A DNA stretch of 64,000 nt, taken from contig OX123182.2 in the NCBI GenBank assembly GCA_944739405.2, forward strand, positions 15,883,326 through 15,947,325, given 5' to 3'. The DNA comes from Euclidia mi (Eukaryota > Arthropoda > Insecta > Lepidoptera > Erebidae). Below, one piece after another: positions 23,054 through 32,209 of the stretch; within the stretch, counting starts at the first letter, position 1; every line of letters begins with the position of its first letter. Position numbers and translations under genes: made by a program. The notes below the pieces were generated by a model. That model ran no database searches. It was not told where the DNA came from and saw only the letters and a program-made list of their open reading frames with translations.

Positions 23054-24994
23054 GAGTTCCTAATGATAAAAGCGAGCTTTGAGAGGCAACTATAGACTTC
23101 TAAAATATAAGAAGCTAATGGTACAAATTATATCGTGCACGAGTAAACTAAATTTGTATGAAACTAGAAAGTGATGGGAGCAAATCATCATCGTTATAGC
23201 TTTATCCCGGTTGCAAGACTCGCCTAGGAGTCCGGAATCCGCTTACTAGTCTAACCTGCTTGGTCGTCAGAATATGAGCTTTTCCACAGAACGACTAAGG
23301 TCTAATTCAAATACATATCAATATTCCATGACTTACCGTGTAAAATCAGTACCTATTTAGTTTAAGCAAATGTTCTTTGGATTATTAATTGCAACAATAA
23401 ATTTCGGCCCATTATCTTCAATATCATGTAAAGATGATCAAGTCATAGCGCTTGGGAATCGTTGCTATATGAAGTTTTTTTTTAAAGTCTTACTACATTA
23501 TAATTATGTGGAACAATCTCTCAAATATGTATAATGTCTGTGGTAATGAACAGCCCCAGCGTTACGAACGAAATTTTTTGACATCTAACTGGCAGTTTTC
23601 CAAACTTTATGAAATAAAATTATAACACTGTCTGGTTCGGGGAAAACCCAGTATTCCAACGAAGTAATACAACACATAAGGTTTGTTCGTAATATCCATG
23701 GAAAATTCCAAAAAGAATAAAAAGCAGACTAAACAGATTGTACGCCAAATATAAATTCACACAAGATGGTATTAATCAACATCTATTGCTCACCCTCCAC
23801 TTCAAAGTGATAGACTACTTAAGCGTAACCCCTCAGTGTAAGTTGAGTAATAGAATTTTAACAGCCCTCAATCATAAGGGTAACTATGAAGCACCTATTA
23901 CACTTTCTCTTGAGACTCATCGATAAGGCTTCTCTACATAATTTTGAACACGAGTAAGCGATTAAGCTTAGCTTACTACTGCATGCAATTCTTCAAAAGG
24001 GTTTTATCGAAATAATTTAAGGTAAAAATACCTCTGTTTTCTTCGACGTTTTTACCGGCTTGCAATCTTATATTAATTATCGCGATGTCGAATGAAATTG
24101 TCTATCACTACATAGTATAAAAGAAAGTCTGTTTTTCGTCTGTCTGTCCCTATGTATGCTTAAATCTTAAAAAACTACGAAACGGATTTTAATGCGGTTT
24201 TTTTAATAGATAGAATGATTCAAGAGGAAGGTTTATATGTATAATCGACGTCTAGTTTAAAAATACATTGCAAAATCGATTACTATTAAGTACGGTTCGG
24301 TATTCACTGTTTCTAGTCCAATCAGTAAAGGTTGAATTTGGCAAACTTACACTTTCACGAGATATAATAATATGTATTACGTAAGCAAAGATCAAAGTAA
24401 TAATTTTAGGGTAACAGCCCACTCTGTGGTATAAGGTCAAAGAGTGGGCAGAGTTCTTTACAGATTCCGTCGTCTTTTTAGCGATATTTATCATCAGTGG
24501 AATTTGTAGAATGTTGTAAGTACAGTTTGGATTTAGGTTTATTATCATCATGTAGGGTTGTGTCACTATTCTCACTATGAACTATATTAAATTAAACATC
24601 CATTTGTTCTCGAATTGGAATTTAATGATTGCCGTATACATTGAGGAAACATTTCCCTAAAGAATCATTTAGCCTTTGCGCATACTGAAATACTTTATAA
24701 CTTACTTGGAAAGAAAAACATAAAAAATGGCAATAAAGAATGGAAACAAAGACACTCAAAAGGCTGCGTCTCAAATGGCTTCTGTCTCGAACAACATGTT
24801 AATGAGAGTATGAACATCTCAACGACGAATGAACAAGAACATTAAAGCTGCGATGCTTGCTATTTAAATTTGCCGTTTGCATATTTGTTACAGACAAACG
24901 ATACAGTTTGTTTCTAGTCTAAATTCTAATCGTGCTTATAGCTTAAACATGCGTCATCGTCGTAGCGTTAGGACTTTTTTCACTTATAAAGTTA
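23054..24994. other. Intergenic DNA with LINE-like and Helitron-like fragments
   Basis: No gene is seen. Fragment 23188-23290 (ATCATCATCG...TTACTAGTCTAACC) belongs to a dispersed repeat that recurs at 27327-27430 and 55105-55155. Fragment 24090-24250 resembles the 5' part of lepidopteran Helitrons (GTCTGTCTGTCCC...AACTACGAAACGGATTTTAATGCGG). The rest is unassigned. Confidence 0.5.
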
Positions 24995-25200
24995 CTAGAG
25001 GACGACAGCAGCTATGCCTGCATTTTTTTTAATTTACCCGTTTTGGCCGATCCCGTGAGAATTTCGGGAAATCCCTTCTTAGTGCACCCCTACAGTCCCC
25101 AAGGAACATTCATGCCAAATTTCAGCTTCCTGCGCCCAATAGTTTCGGCTGTAGCGTGTCTGTCAATCAGTCAGTAACGCAAGGATTTTATATATTAAGA
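24995..25200 (-). mobile_element. Short non-autonomous Helitron (206 bp)
   Basis: On the minus strand it begins TCTTAATATATAAAA and ends GTCCTCTAG, with A before and T after. These are the TC/CTRR ends and A-T target expected of Helitrons. It belongs to the same family as 29584-29789 and 53710-53916. There is no coding capacity. Confidence 0.75.
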
Positions 25201-25440
25201 TAACATACCATTTAAGCTTTTCGCCGAAGAGAAACCTCAAAAAAGCCGATATGTTTATATTGTTGTAAAAATACTGTACTAAATTATCCTTTGAAACAGG
25301 TTAGAGAACAAGACATTACCATCTAGTTGGTTCAAATGGAACCGATTAATGAAGTCTTTCTTTGTATCTTTGTAAACCAATCGCACGCTACAGTGCTCGT
25401 TCTATTAAAATGTAAAGGTAGTAGAGCCTTGCTGATTTCA

Positions 25441-25690
25441 GCATGAATGGGCCGGCTCAGCCGGGGAAGTACTACCCTCTCACAGAAAATCGACGTAAAA
25501 TATCAGTACAACTGTTGCCCCTATTCCTTCTCCCTCATCCAACTCCTCATCTATCCCTTTTCCTAATCCCAAGGGGCGGCAACACACTTGTGACTCCTGT
25601 GGTGTTGCTTGTGTCCATGGGTGGCGGTAATTCCTTAACATCAGGCGATCCGTCTGCTCGTTTGCCGCCTATGACTATAAAAAAAACTGT
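25441..25690 (+). mobile_element. 3'-end fragment of a lepidopteran retroelement
   Basis: The stretch begins GAATGGGCCGGCTC, passes a C/T-rich block and GGCGGCAACACA, and ends CATCAGGCGATCCGTCTGCTCGTTTGCCGCC followed by an A-rich run. I recognise this general layout as a 3' tail common to lepidopteran LINE or SINE repeats; no database match was made. The 114-codon frame across it is not a gene. Confidence 0.5.
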
Positions 25691-26057
25691 CTATTACACT
25701 GTCGTATCGATTGTCGCGACAAAAGGTAGCTTATATGCTATTTTAATGTATAAGCTATATTACTGCAACGTTTCATCTGTTGGGTAGTTTCTGGGTGAAA
25801 GAGCAACAAACATCAACTCACAAACTTCGTATTTATTATTGTAAAGTAGTAACTTTAAAGTGTCAACTACGGCAAATAGGATGGGATTTCTCCTATTAGC
25901 AATAAACCCGTACCATGCTCACCTTATATATTAAATAAGGGGATTGCCATATTTCATTACAATATTTGATAATATTACAGACAAGATACTAGATATAATA
26001 CTATTAGGTATACTGTGAAGTGCTACTTAGCTTACAATAACGGTCACTTTATACAAA

Positions 26058-26114
26058 ACCGGCTTGCAAAGACCGGGGTCAGACTCTCCGCGACCACGAC
26101 CTTTGCAAGCCGGT
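26058..26114. repeat. 14-bp perfect inverted repeat
   Basis: ACCGGCTTGCAAAG at 26058-26071 is exactly complementary to CTTTGCAAGCCGGT at 26101-26114, with a 29-nt spacer. No target duplication was found, so this may be a fold-back remnant or a hairpin. Confidence 0.6.
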
Positions 26115-26685
26115 CGAAATGTCGGTCAAAACAGATGTATCATACCTTAAATATCTTAGTTAACGCCATAAAAACGCCCGTTGAATGTACTTCGTATATT
26201 GCGCGCAAAACGCGAAAGCTTGCAGTCCTAAAGCCCACAGTATACGATGAGTCATTTTAATTGCAGGCTGTGGTAATTTGTCAAGTCTTGCTTGCTGCTT
26301 GCATATAAAAACAAACTTAGCAGTGTCTAAGAAGCGGTACCTTAGCGTAGAGTTACTAAGTTTTGATCGGTAAAATAAACTATAAACACTTTTAAGAAAT
26401 ACATACTTTGGTAGCATAAAGGAAGTTTGCGTGGATCGAGCTGAAATGCATGTGTCTCGCTTCGTTTAATACATTTGCAGATTGCGTGCAATCTACCTCC
26501 CATGTACATTAGGCCTTAGGCCGCATTCCAACTATGACGTAACGATAGATTGTCGTGTCGGTTAAAGCGTTTTGACTTGTGTATTAAAATGAATGTGTTC
26601 ACATATGGAACGACATGATTTAATCAAAATAAAGGAAACAGCATGAGATGACAGTCGTTGAACTAAAATTTGAACGCCATGCCTC

Positions 26686-26960
26686 TATGGTACCGTAGAT
26701 AGCCTATGCATCTGCTGATCGGAAGGTACCGTGTTCGATTCCCGGGTCAGGCAAGAGTGTTACTGAGAATCATTAATTTTCTGAATTCTCGTTCGGATTC
26801 AGTGCTAAGTGCCCGGTGACGGCAATAGGCTCGCCCCCTATAACTTGGGACCTACAAATTCATAAAATGGCGAAACGTGGATGTTTATTACACCTCTGAC
26901 TACTCCTTCGAGGACCGAGGCGTGTGTCTATGATAAAAATAAAAAACACGGACCGCACTC
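26686..26960 (+). mobile_element. tRNA-derived SINE
   Basis: A tRNA-like head runs from about 26686 with box B GTTCGATTCCC near 26732. The body contains GTGCCCGGTGACGGC and GGATGTTTATTACACC, with an A-rich end near 26935-26955. This is a different body from the SINEs at 15518 and 31390. It is degenerate and not a functional tRNA. Confidence 0.6.
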
Positions 26961-27326
26961 TAAAATATAGACGACTGATATGAACGACTAAGAAATAAAT
27001 CTTGATATCTAAGTAACAAAAAATACATATAATACAGAGCAAACATATTTACATTAAAGAAACACTATGTAATCTAGTAAAGAAATTTTAAACTTGACCG
27101 TGGAGCCATAAAAAATACAAGCGGGTTGGATAGGACTAACCCTTTTTAATAGTTAATGCTTCCAGTCCATAAATGTACATTAAGTTCGCAACGTTACCTT
27201 TCCTACAGTTTATAGACAAATCCGGCCATAAATTACTATTCTCAGTTTACTGCTTAGATAGGAATTCATTCCACTGAACAGGGATTTGTAATAAAATATA
27301 CCTATAATGGAGTATTTGCCCATGTC

Positions 27327-27430
27327 ATCATCACCGTCCTAGCGTTATAAACCAGCTGCATCAAAGGCTTCTCACCTTGTAGACCCGGGGCCTTACTTAC
27401 TAGTCTAAACAGATTTGACAGAATATTAGC
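27327..27430 (+). repeat. Fragment of a dispersed LINE-like repeat
   Basis: The stretch CATCATCACCGTCCTAGCGTTATA...TTACTAGTCTAAACAGATT matches the fragments at 23188-23290 and near 55105-55155 in the same orientation. It is probably a 3' tail of an old retroelement and has no coding content. Confidence 0.5.
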
Positions 27431-27568
27431 TTATATTTTCCCAAAGTATCTTCTTGGGTTTACGCGAATGTCACGCATTGAAATCGAATTACTATATTTT
27501 ACCATGTCTTTATGCTAAAATATTCTTGTGTTGTTTAATGATGAGAAGCTGTCACTGTAGTTCATATA

Positions 27569-28471
27569 CGAGGGGAGGTCCAAAAGTTCGTGGAATGGAG
27601 AGTATGGAGAGGGAATAGGCTACTTGGGGACTCATCATTAGTACATAAATAGAGTTTCAGCCCTGTTGCGTCATTCGTTTACGAACACTCGCCTGCTAAA
27701 CAAGTCAATCCGGAAGGAACAAGTCACACCGCTTAAGAAACAGCAGCCCGTCGATGCTTCAAAGCGGGTTTTGGAATTGTGTGGAGATGAACCTGCACAG
27801 ATTTTGAACCGGATTGTTACTGGAGATGAAAAATGGGTCTATCACTTTGAGCCTGAGTCAAAACAGGAGTCCATGCAATGGCATAACAAGGGCACACCAC
27901 CCCCAAAGAAATTCAAGGTGTCGGAATCGGCTGGAAAGTTGATGGGTACTGTTTTTTGGGATTGTGAGGGAATAATACTGATTGATAACAAGGAAAAGGG
28001 AAGTAACATAACCGGAGAATACTACGCATCGATATTAGAGAAAAAGGAGGCCATCAAAGAAAAACGACGAGGAAAATTGTCTAAGGGTGTGTTGCTCTTG
28101 CAAAACAACGCACCACCACTTCACAAGAGCAGACTTGCAATGGCTGCTCTGCACACGCACTTGGCTTTGAATCACCAGTCCACCCACCTTACAGTCCAGA
28201 CCTGGCCCCTAGTGATTTTTATTTGTTCCCCAATTTAAAAAAATGCCTAAGGCGAAGGAAACTTTCTGACGACAATGAGGTGAAGGAGGTAATTTTGGCC
28301 CATTTTGAGACGAAAGACAAAAAATATTATTTCGACGGTTTAGAAAAATTAATTCATAGATCCAATAAATGTATTCAACTCAAGGGTGATTATATTGCAA
28401 AGAAAAAATAGACTTAATGTTTTATTTAATTTACAACCATTTCATTCCACGAACTTTTGGACCTCCCCTTG
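27569..28471 (+). mobile_element. Internally deleted mariner element
   Basis: 903 bp with 29-bp TIRs (28 of 29 matching; left end CGAGGGGAGGTCCAAAAG), flanked by TA on both sides (27567-27568 and 28472-28473), as expected for Tc1/mariner. It contains a damaged transposase. Full-length mariners are about 1.3 kb, so roughly 400 bp, including the region encoding the N-terminal DNA-binding domain, has been lost. Confidence 0.93.
27666..28411 (+). pseudogene. Mariner transposase remnant
   Basis: This is the catalytic part of a mariner DDD(34)D transposase. VTGDEKWVYHFEPE holds the first aspartate (about residue 54 of the first frame) and VFWDCEG follows. The second acidic site reads LLQNNAPP, so the expected Asp is replaced by Asn. 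The YSPDLAPSD block with the third Asp is read only in another frame (from about 28181), so a frameshift lies just upstream. The N-terminal helix-turn-helix is missing. The protein cannot be functional as read. Confidence 0.9.
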
Positions 28472-28473
28472 TA

Positions 28474-29051
28474 CATGCCTGTGTATTCTTAGTATTACCG
28501 AATGCCAAAGAAATATATCCAAACCGCAGCTTACCGAGAATGAATGAGACATTTCCGACAAAATTTCCAATACTGACGAGTAAAATAAATTATATCTATA
28601 CGATCCAGAAAAATAAATATGGTAGTTAATCATTTCGGGATATTTAGATATGTACGCGGTTTCTTATTGAAATCGCCGAATACAGCTTAAATATTAGCAG
28701 AGGTACTTTAAAGGGCTGTATGGAAAATATTAGTGCATGTACGTTTCACGATATTATATGTATACTCAATAGGCGCATGGATTTGACGACAGATTGTACG
28801 ACTTTCTATTTGTGTTTGAGGACCAGATTCACACCTCTGGAGAGTCAGGTCTTATCTTCTGAATAAATGCTTAATTGAAATGAAATTTGTATAAGTTATC
28901 TGGCAAATTCATTACACAGGAACTTATCTTGAGTAGTGAAACTGGAGCTGATTTTTTTTACTCAATAAAGCTGCCTGCCGTTTTGGAACTCAAAATTACT
29001 AAAAGGCAGGTATTTTTAAATATTGGCATCTAATTTAACACCACACGCAGT
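28474..29051. other. Intergenic DNA, nothing recognised
   Basis: AT-rich sequence with no gene. A half-element similar to one end of the MITE at 12978 is visible near 28950-28970 (AGTAGTGAAACTGG). Confidence 0.4.
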
Positions 29052-29367
29052 TAATGGGTTGATTACACCTAACGAGTACAGTGGCGAGTCAGTGTCCTCG
29101 GCCTAGTACTCGGTTGGTATAAACAGTTTAACGAGTGCTCGGCCGAGTGCTCGGCCGAGCAAAGAGGCGAGAGAGTCACTAGAATCCCAATCTGTTTACT
29201 AGGCCGAGTACCCACCTCCCCGCATCATTTGTCTACCCCCGCAGCGACTCGGTATACCGCTCGGCACCTATGAACACGCTCTCGATTGTCACTCGGCCAC
29301 TCGCCACTCGTTCGTTCGTTATGTTTGTTTATGTTTTTGTTTTCAAATTATCCTAATCTCAATTAAA

Positions 29368-29613
29368 ATGTCCGTTAATAACAAATGGAGCATGGAAACA
29401 TCAATAAAATTCATTCAGTGTTACAAAATACATGAATGTTTGTGGAATTTTTCTACAGTCATTCTCAAAAGTGCCTTCAATTCTTTGGGATCTTCTGACT
29501 GCAATTCATTAAAAAGGCAATTTGTTGCTCCAAGGGCATTTCGCCTTAACATCCATGTTCTAGTCCAAATTCTTCAGTCTTCATCTGTATATATAAAATT
29601 CTTGCGTTACTGA
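29368..29613 (+). pseudogene. MADF/Myb-like protein fragment of the Harbinger-type element
   Basis: The ATG at 29368 starts 81 codons whose first 30 residues resemble the beginning of a MADF (Myb/SANT-like) domain: an early Trp, then KFIQCYKIHECLWN, matching the family pattern of an aromatic/Ile-rich helix ending in LWN. PIF/Harbinger elements typically encode such a second DNA-binding protein beside the transposase. The similarity fades after about residue 32, and the last ~10 codons run into the inserted Helitron. I treat it as a truncated remnant; the domain call rests on pattern only. Confidence 0.55.
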
Positions 29614-29789
29614 CTGACTGACAGACAAGCTAGAGCCAAAACTAATAGACGGAAGAACCTGAAATTTGACATGTATATTCCTTGGGTACCATATGGGTGC
29701 ACTAAGACGGAATTTCCCGAAATTCTCACGGGATCGGCCAAAACGGGCAAATTTAAAAAAATGCAGGCGTAGCTGCTGGCGTCCTCTAG
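29584..29789 (+). mobile_element. Short non-autonomous Helitron (206 bp) nested in the Harbinger-type element
   Basis: It begins TCTGTATATATAAAATTC and ends GTCCTCTAG, with A before and T after. It is the same family and length as 24995-25200 and 53710-53916. It interrupts the Harbinger-type element, so it arrived later. Confidence 0.75.
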
Positions 29790-30021
29790 TCTTCTAATAA
29801 ATCCCACATTTCGTTTATTATAATGTCTGGTAACAGCTGGTTAAAAACTTTTTTAAATTATTTTTTTTTGCGATCCATTGCAGACGTAAGCGTGATCAAA
29901 ACTAAACTGTCTCGCCACTATAGTAAATACGTGTGACCACCCACTCGGTTCGGCGACTCTCTCGGCCGAGAGCGCATTTACTGACTCGCCACTGTACTCG
30001 TTAGGTGTAATCAACCCATAA

Positions 30022-31389
30022 GATGAAGCAGTGTGGTAATTACCTTCGGACAACTACCTCTCTTTTATGATTCATTGAGTTGCGTGGTCTCGATAAGTCG
30101 TAGGGATGAGTGAAAAAGTCAGCTAGCTAGTCTCAAATACAATTCAGAATGATTGACGTTTAATCCAGTATGACAGGATACCAATCTAAGTTGCACGAAT
30201 GCTACCTAAATGGACATTCGAAACCTAGCGAAAGGATTTACCCGATTAAATCCACCCGTCAATCCAAATGTCCAAAACACCTGGTGTTGGATTGGGGGAT
30301 ATATGTGGATATTACAGTATATTCAGTCATACCCAGATTTGTTTTAATTGAAAATGTTGCATTAACTGAACTACTACTTATAATATCAATAATAATTTTG
30401 TTGTGGCGAGATTTTCTCTTTACATTTCTATCCATCCAGTCATGATAAATTTTGAAATAAAACAGTAATTAGACCTTTAAGCTTGGGATGTCCTTCTAGT
30501 ATTGAAAAAAATCTTTATTACGCATAGAACGACTGTCATGAATATGCTTGTCTGTTCCATTAACATATTTCAACAATGTGAAAAAATCAACCACAATTGA
30601 ACAAGTATATTCAAAACTTAAATAAACGTTGCTGAATAATTTTCCAAATGTAAAGCGAACTATTCGAAAAATGTAATATTTGCAGACCTATAACGTAAAA
30701 CATAAAATTCAAGTATTCGACGTAAAATAAAGCGAAAGTACAAAAAAAACATGTTACTGTGTTCCGAACTAATTCCATTTCATATTAAGTAAGGCTAAAA
30801 GCTTTTAAGCATAACATAGTAGGTAGTTGTCGACAGTTCCACACATGATGTAGGCATGTGGATAGTATGTAGTATACTAAGCTAAGAGTCTACAAATTAT
30901 GTATGTATGTGGGTAAAATTCGCGGGTTCTCTCTAGAGGGGTACAGTGTCTAAAATAGTAAGTAGTACTTGTCCACAAATTATGTAGTTATGTGGATAGT
31001 AGTGCACGTGATGTATGTATGGCTATAACTAGCGGGTTCTCTCTAGAGGGCTCCAGTTACACGTGCTTGTCGAACTACCCTCGTTGGCTCTGGAGGATTT
31101 AGCTCGGATTCCATGTAACTTGATGCTTATACTACATATCCATATGCACACGTGCAAGTTACTGGAAAATAAACTTATTTAAGCACGTCAATTTCTCTAT
31201 CGTTTTCTGTTTTCGTACATTTAATAAAACATTTTGGTACCCGTAGTATTTTTTTTTAAATATATCTTACGTATTTGTATGCCTGTCCCCATAGTGGTTC
31301 ATTTAGCATATAAGACTATTTAACAATATTCCTTCATTTCAATCAATATAGTATAAATCGGTCAAATTGCCCGTGACATTTATATATTT
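30022..31389. other. Intergenic DNA with a ~110-bp imperfect repeat
   Basis: No gene recognised. At 30830-31165, GCGGGTTCTCTCTAGAGGG occurs exactly at 30922-30940 and 31032-31050. It lies within a diverged ~110-bp repeat with variants of GTGGATAGTAT. Partly inverted matches at 30840-30880 and 31125-31165 hint at a degraded TIR element. Confidence 0.4.
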
Positions 31390-31701
31390 CATCATCATCA
31401 GCACCTTTATACTGTCCCACTGCTGGGCACGGGTCTCTTCTCACTATGAGAAGGGTAAGGCCATAGTCCACCACGCTGGCCAAGTGCGGGTTGGCAGACT
31501 TCACATATCTTTCGAGAGCATTATGGCGAATTCTCAGACATGCAGGTTTCCTCACGACGTTTTCCTTCACTGTTAAGCATGCGATAATTAACAATTGAAT
31601 AGGCACATAACTTCGAAAAATCATTAGTGCGCGCTGTGGATTCGAACCCGAGACCCTCTGCGTAGCAGTCTGAGCAGTCTCTCCACTCGGCTATCGCTGC
31701 T
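31390..31701 (-). mobile_element. tRNA-derived SINE with LINE-like 3' tail
   Basis: On the minus strand it starts with a tRNA-like head (AGCAGCGATAGCCGAGTGG, box B GGTTCGAATCC). It then runs through GTGAGGAAACCTGCATG and GGCCAGCGTGGTGGACTATGG and ends in a GATGATGATG tail. The same 3' tail type occurs in fragments at 42040-42135, 57640-57770 and 58156-58280. It lies 15 bp from the young gypsy insertion. Confidence 0.75.
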
Positions 31702-31716
31702 GTGTAGGATTTATAT

Positions 31717-32181
31717 TGTTACGAATTGAAAATAACGCCATCTATCAGTGAATGGGAGAACTACATGAGATTAGATGTATCGGTTGTTTAAGGCTGTTCA
31801 TCTATCCTCTAATAGATGGCGTAGGTGTAAATAGAACATTTACGCAATTCTAGAAACACCTTACACGTTTCCAGAAATATCGTGAGTCGTCTCGAAAAGC
31901 CTAGTGATGTTATCCGGCCAGTATAAATAGAGCGAGAGCGCGCGAGACAGGACAGTAACAATTGAATACGGAAAGCGATCAACATCAAGCGAAGGAAGTA
32001 ATTCGGAAGTGTTTAGTGGTGTTTTATTAGTGTTGTTCTAGTGGTGTGAATAGTGTGTTTTACTAGTGAAGTGAAAATTAAGTGTGTGTATCTAGTGTTA
32101 TACTTAGTGTTTGTGTAGTAAATAAAGTTCAGTTTTCTGGCATAGTGAGTTATAATTTATCACGAACCCCAGCTCGTAACA
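31717..32181 (+). repeat. Left LTR of gypsy copy 2
   Basis: 465 bp, TGTTAC...GTAACA. TATAAATA box at 31922-31929 and AATAAA at 32121-32126. I read it as base-for-base identical to the right LTR. Its first ~150 bp resemble the LTR of copy 1 closely, while the distal half differs in length and sequence. Confidence 0.95.
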
Positions 32182-32184
32182 AAT

Positions 32185-32207
32185 TGGTGTCAGAAGAAAG
32201 GGATAAA
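32185..32207 (+). other. Primer binding site of gypsy copy 2, altered
   Basis: After the same three-base spacer as in copy 1, TGGTGTCAGAAG matches the tRNA-Leu-type PBS. The following bases read AAAGGGAT instead of TGGGAT, so pairing would be continuous for about 12 nt only. Confidence 0.55.
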
Positions 32208-32209
32208 TT

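Larger units (their letters stand above)
29055..30018 (+). mobile_element. PIF/Harbinger-type element interrupted by a Helitron
   Basis: Terminal inverted repeats identical over 39 bp (starting TGGGTTGATTACACC) and flanked by TAA on both sides (29052-29054 and 30019-30021) define a Harbinger-type element of 964 bp. About 206 bp of that is the Helitron at 29584-29789. Both subterminal regions are rich in CTCGGCCGAG-like words. The identical TIRs suggest fairly recent mobility. The only coding trace is a MADF-like fragment; no DDE transposase is present. Confidence 0.85.

Noticed and set aside
25443..25787. 114-codon plus-strand frame
   Set aside because: It lies in a retroelement 3' tail that is non-coding in its family.
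29368..29613. Possible host MADF-domain gene
   Set aside because: It lies between identical Harbinger-type TIRs and is cut by a Helitron, so it belongs to the element.
31640..31701. Functional tRNA gene on the minus strand
   Set aside because: It is the head of a SINE with a long 3' tail.
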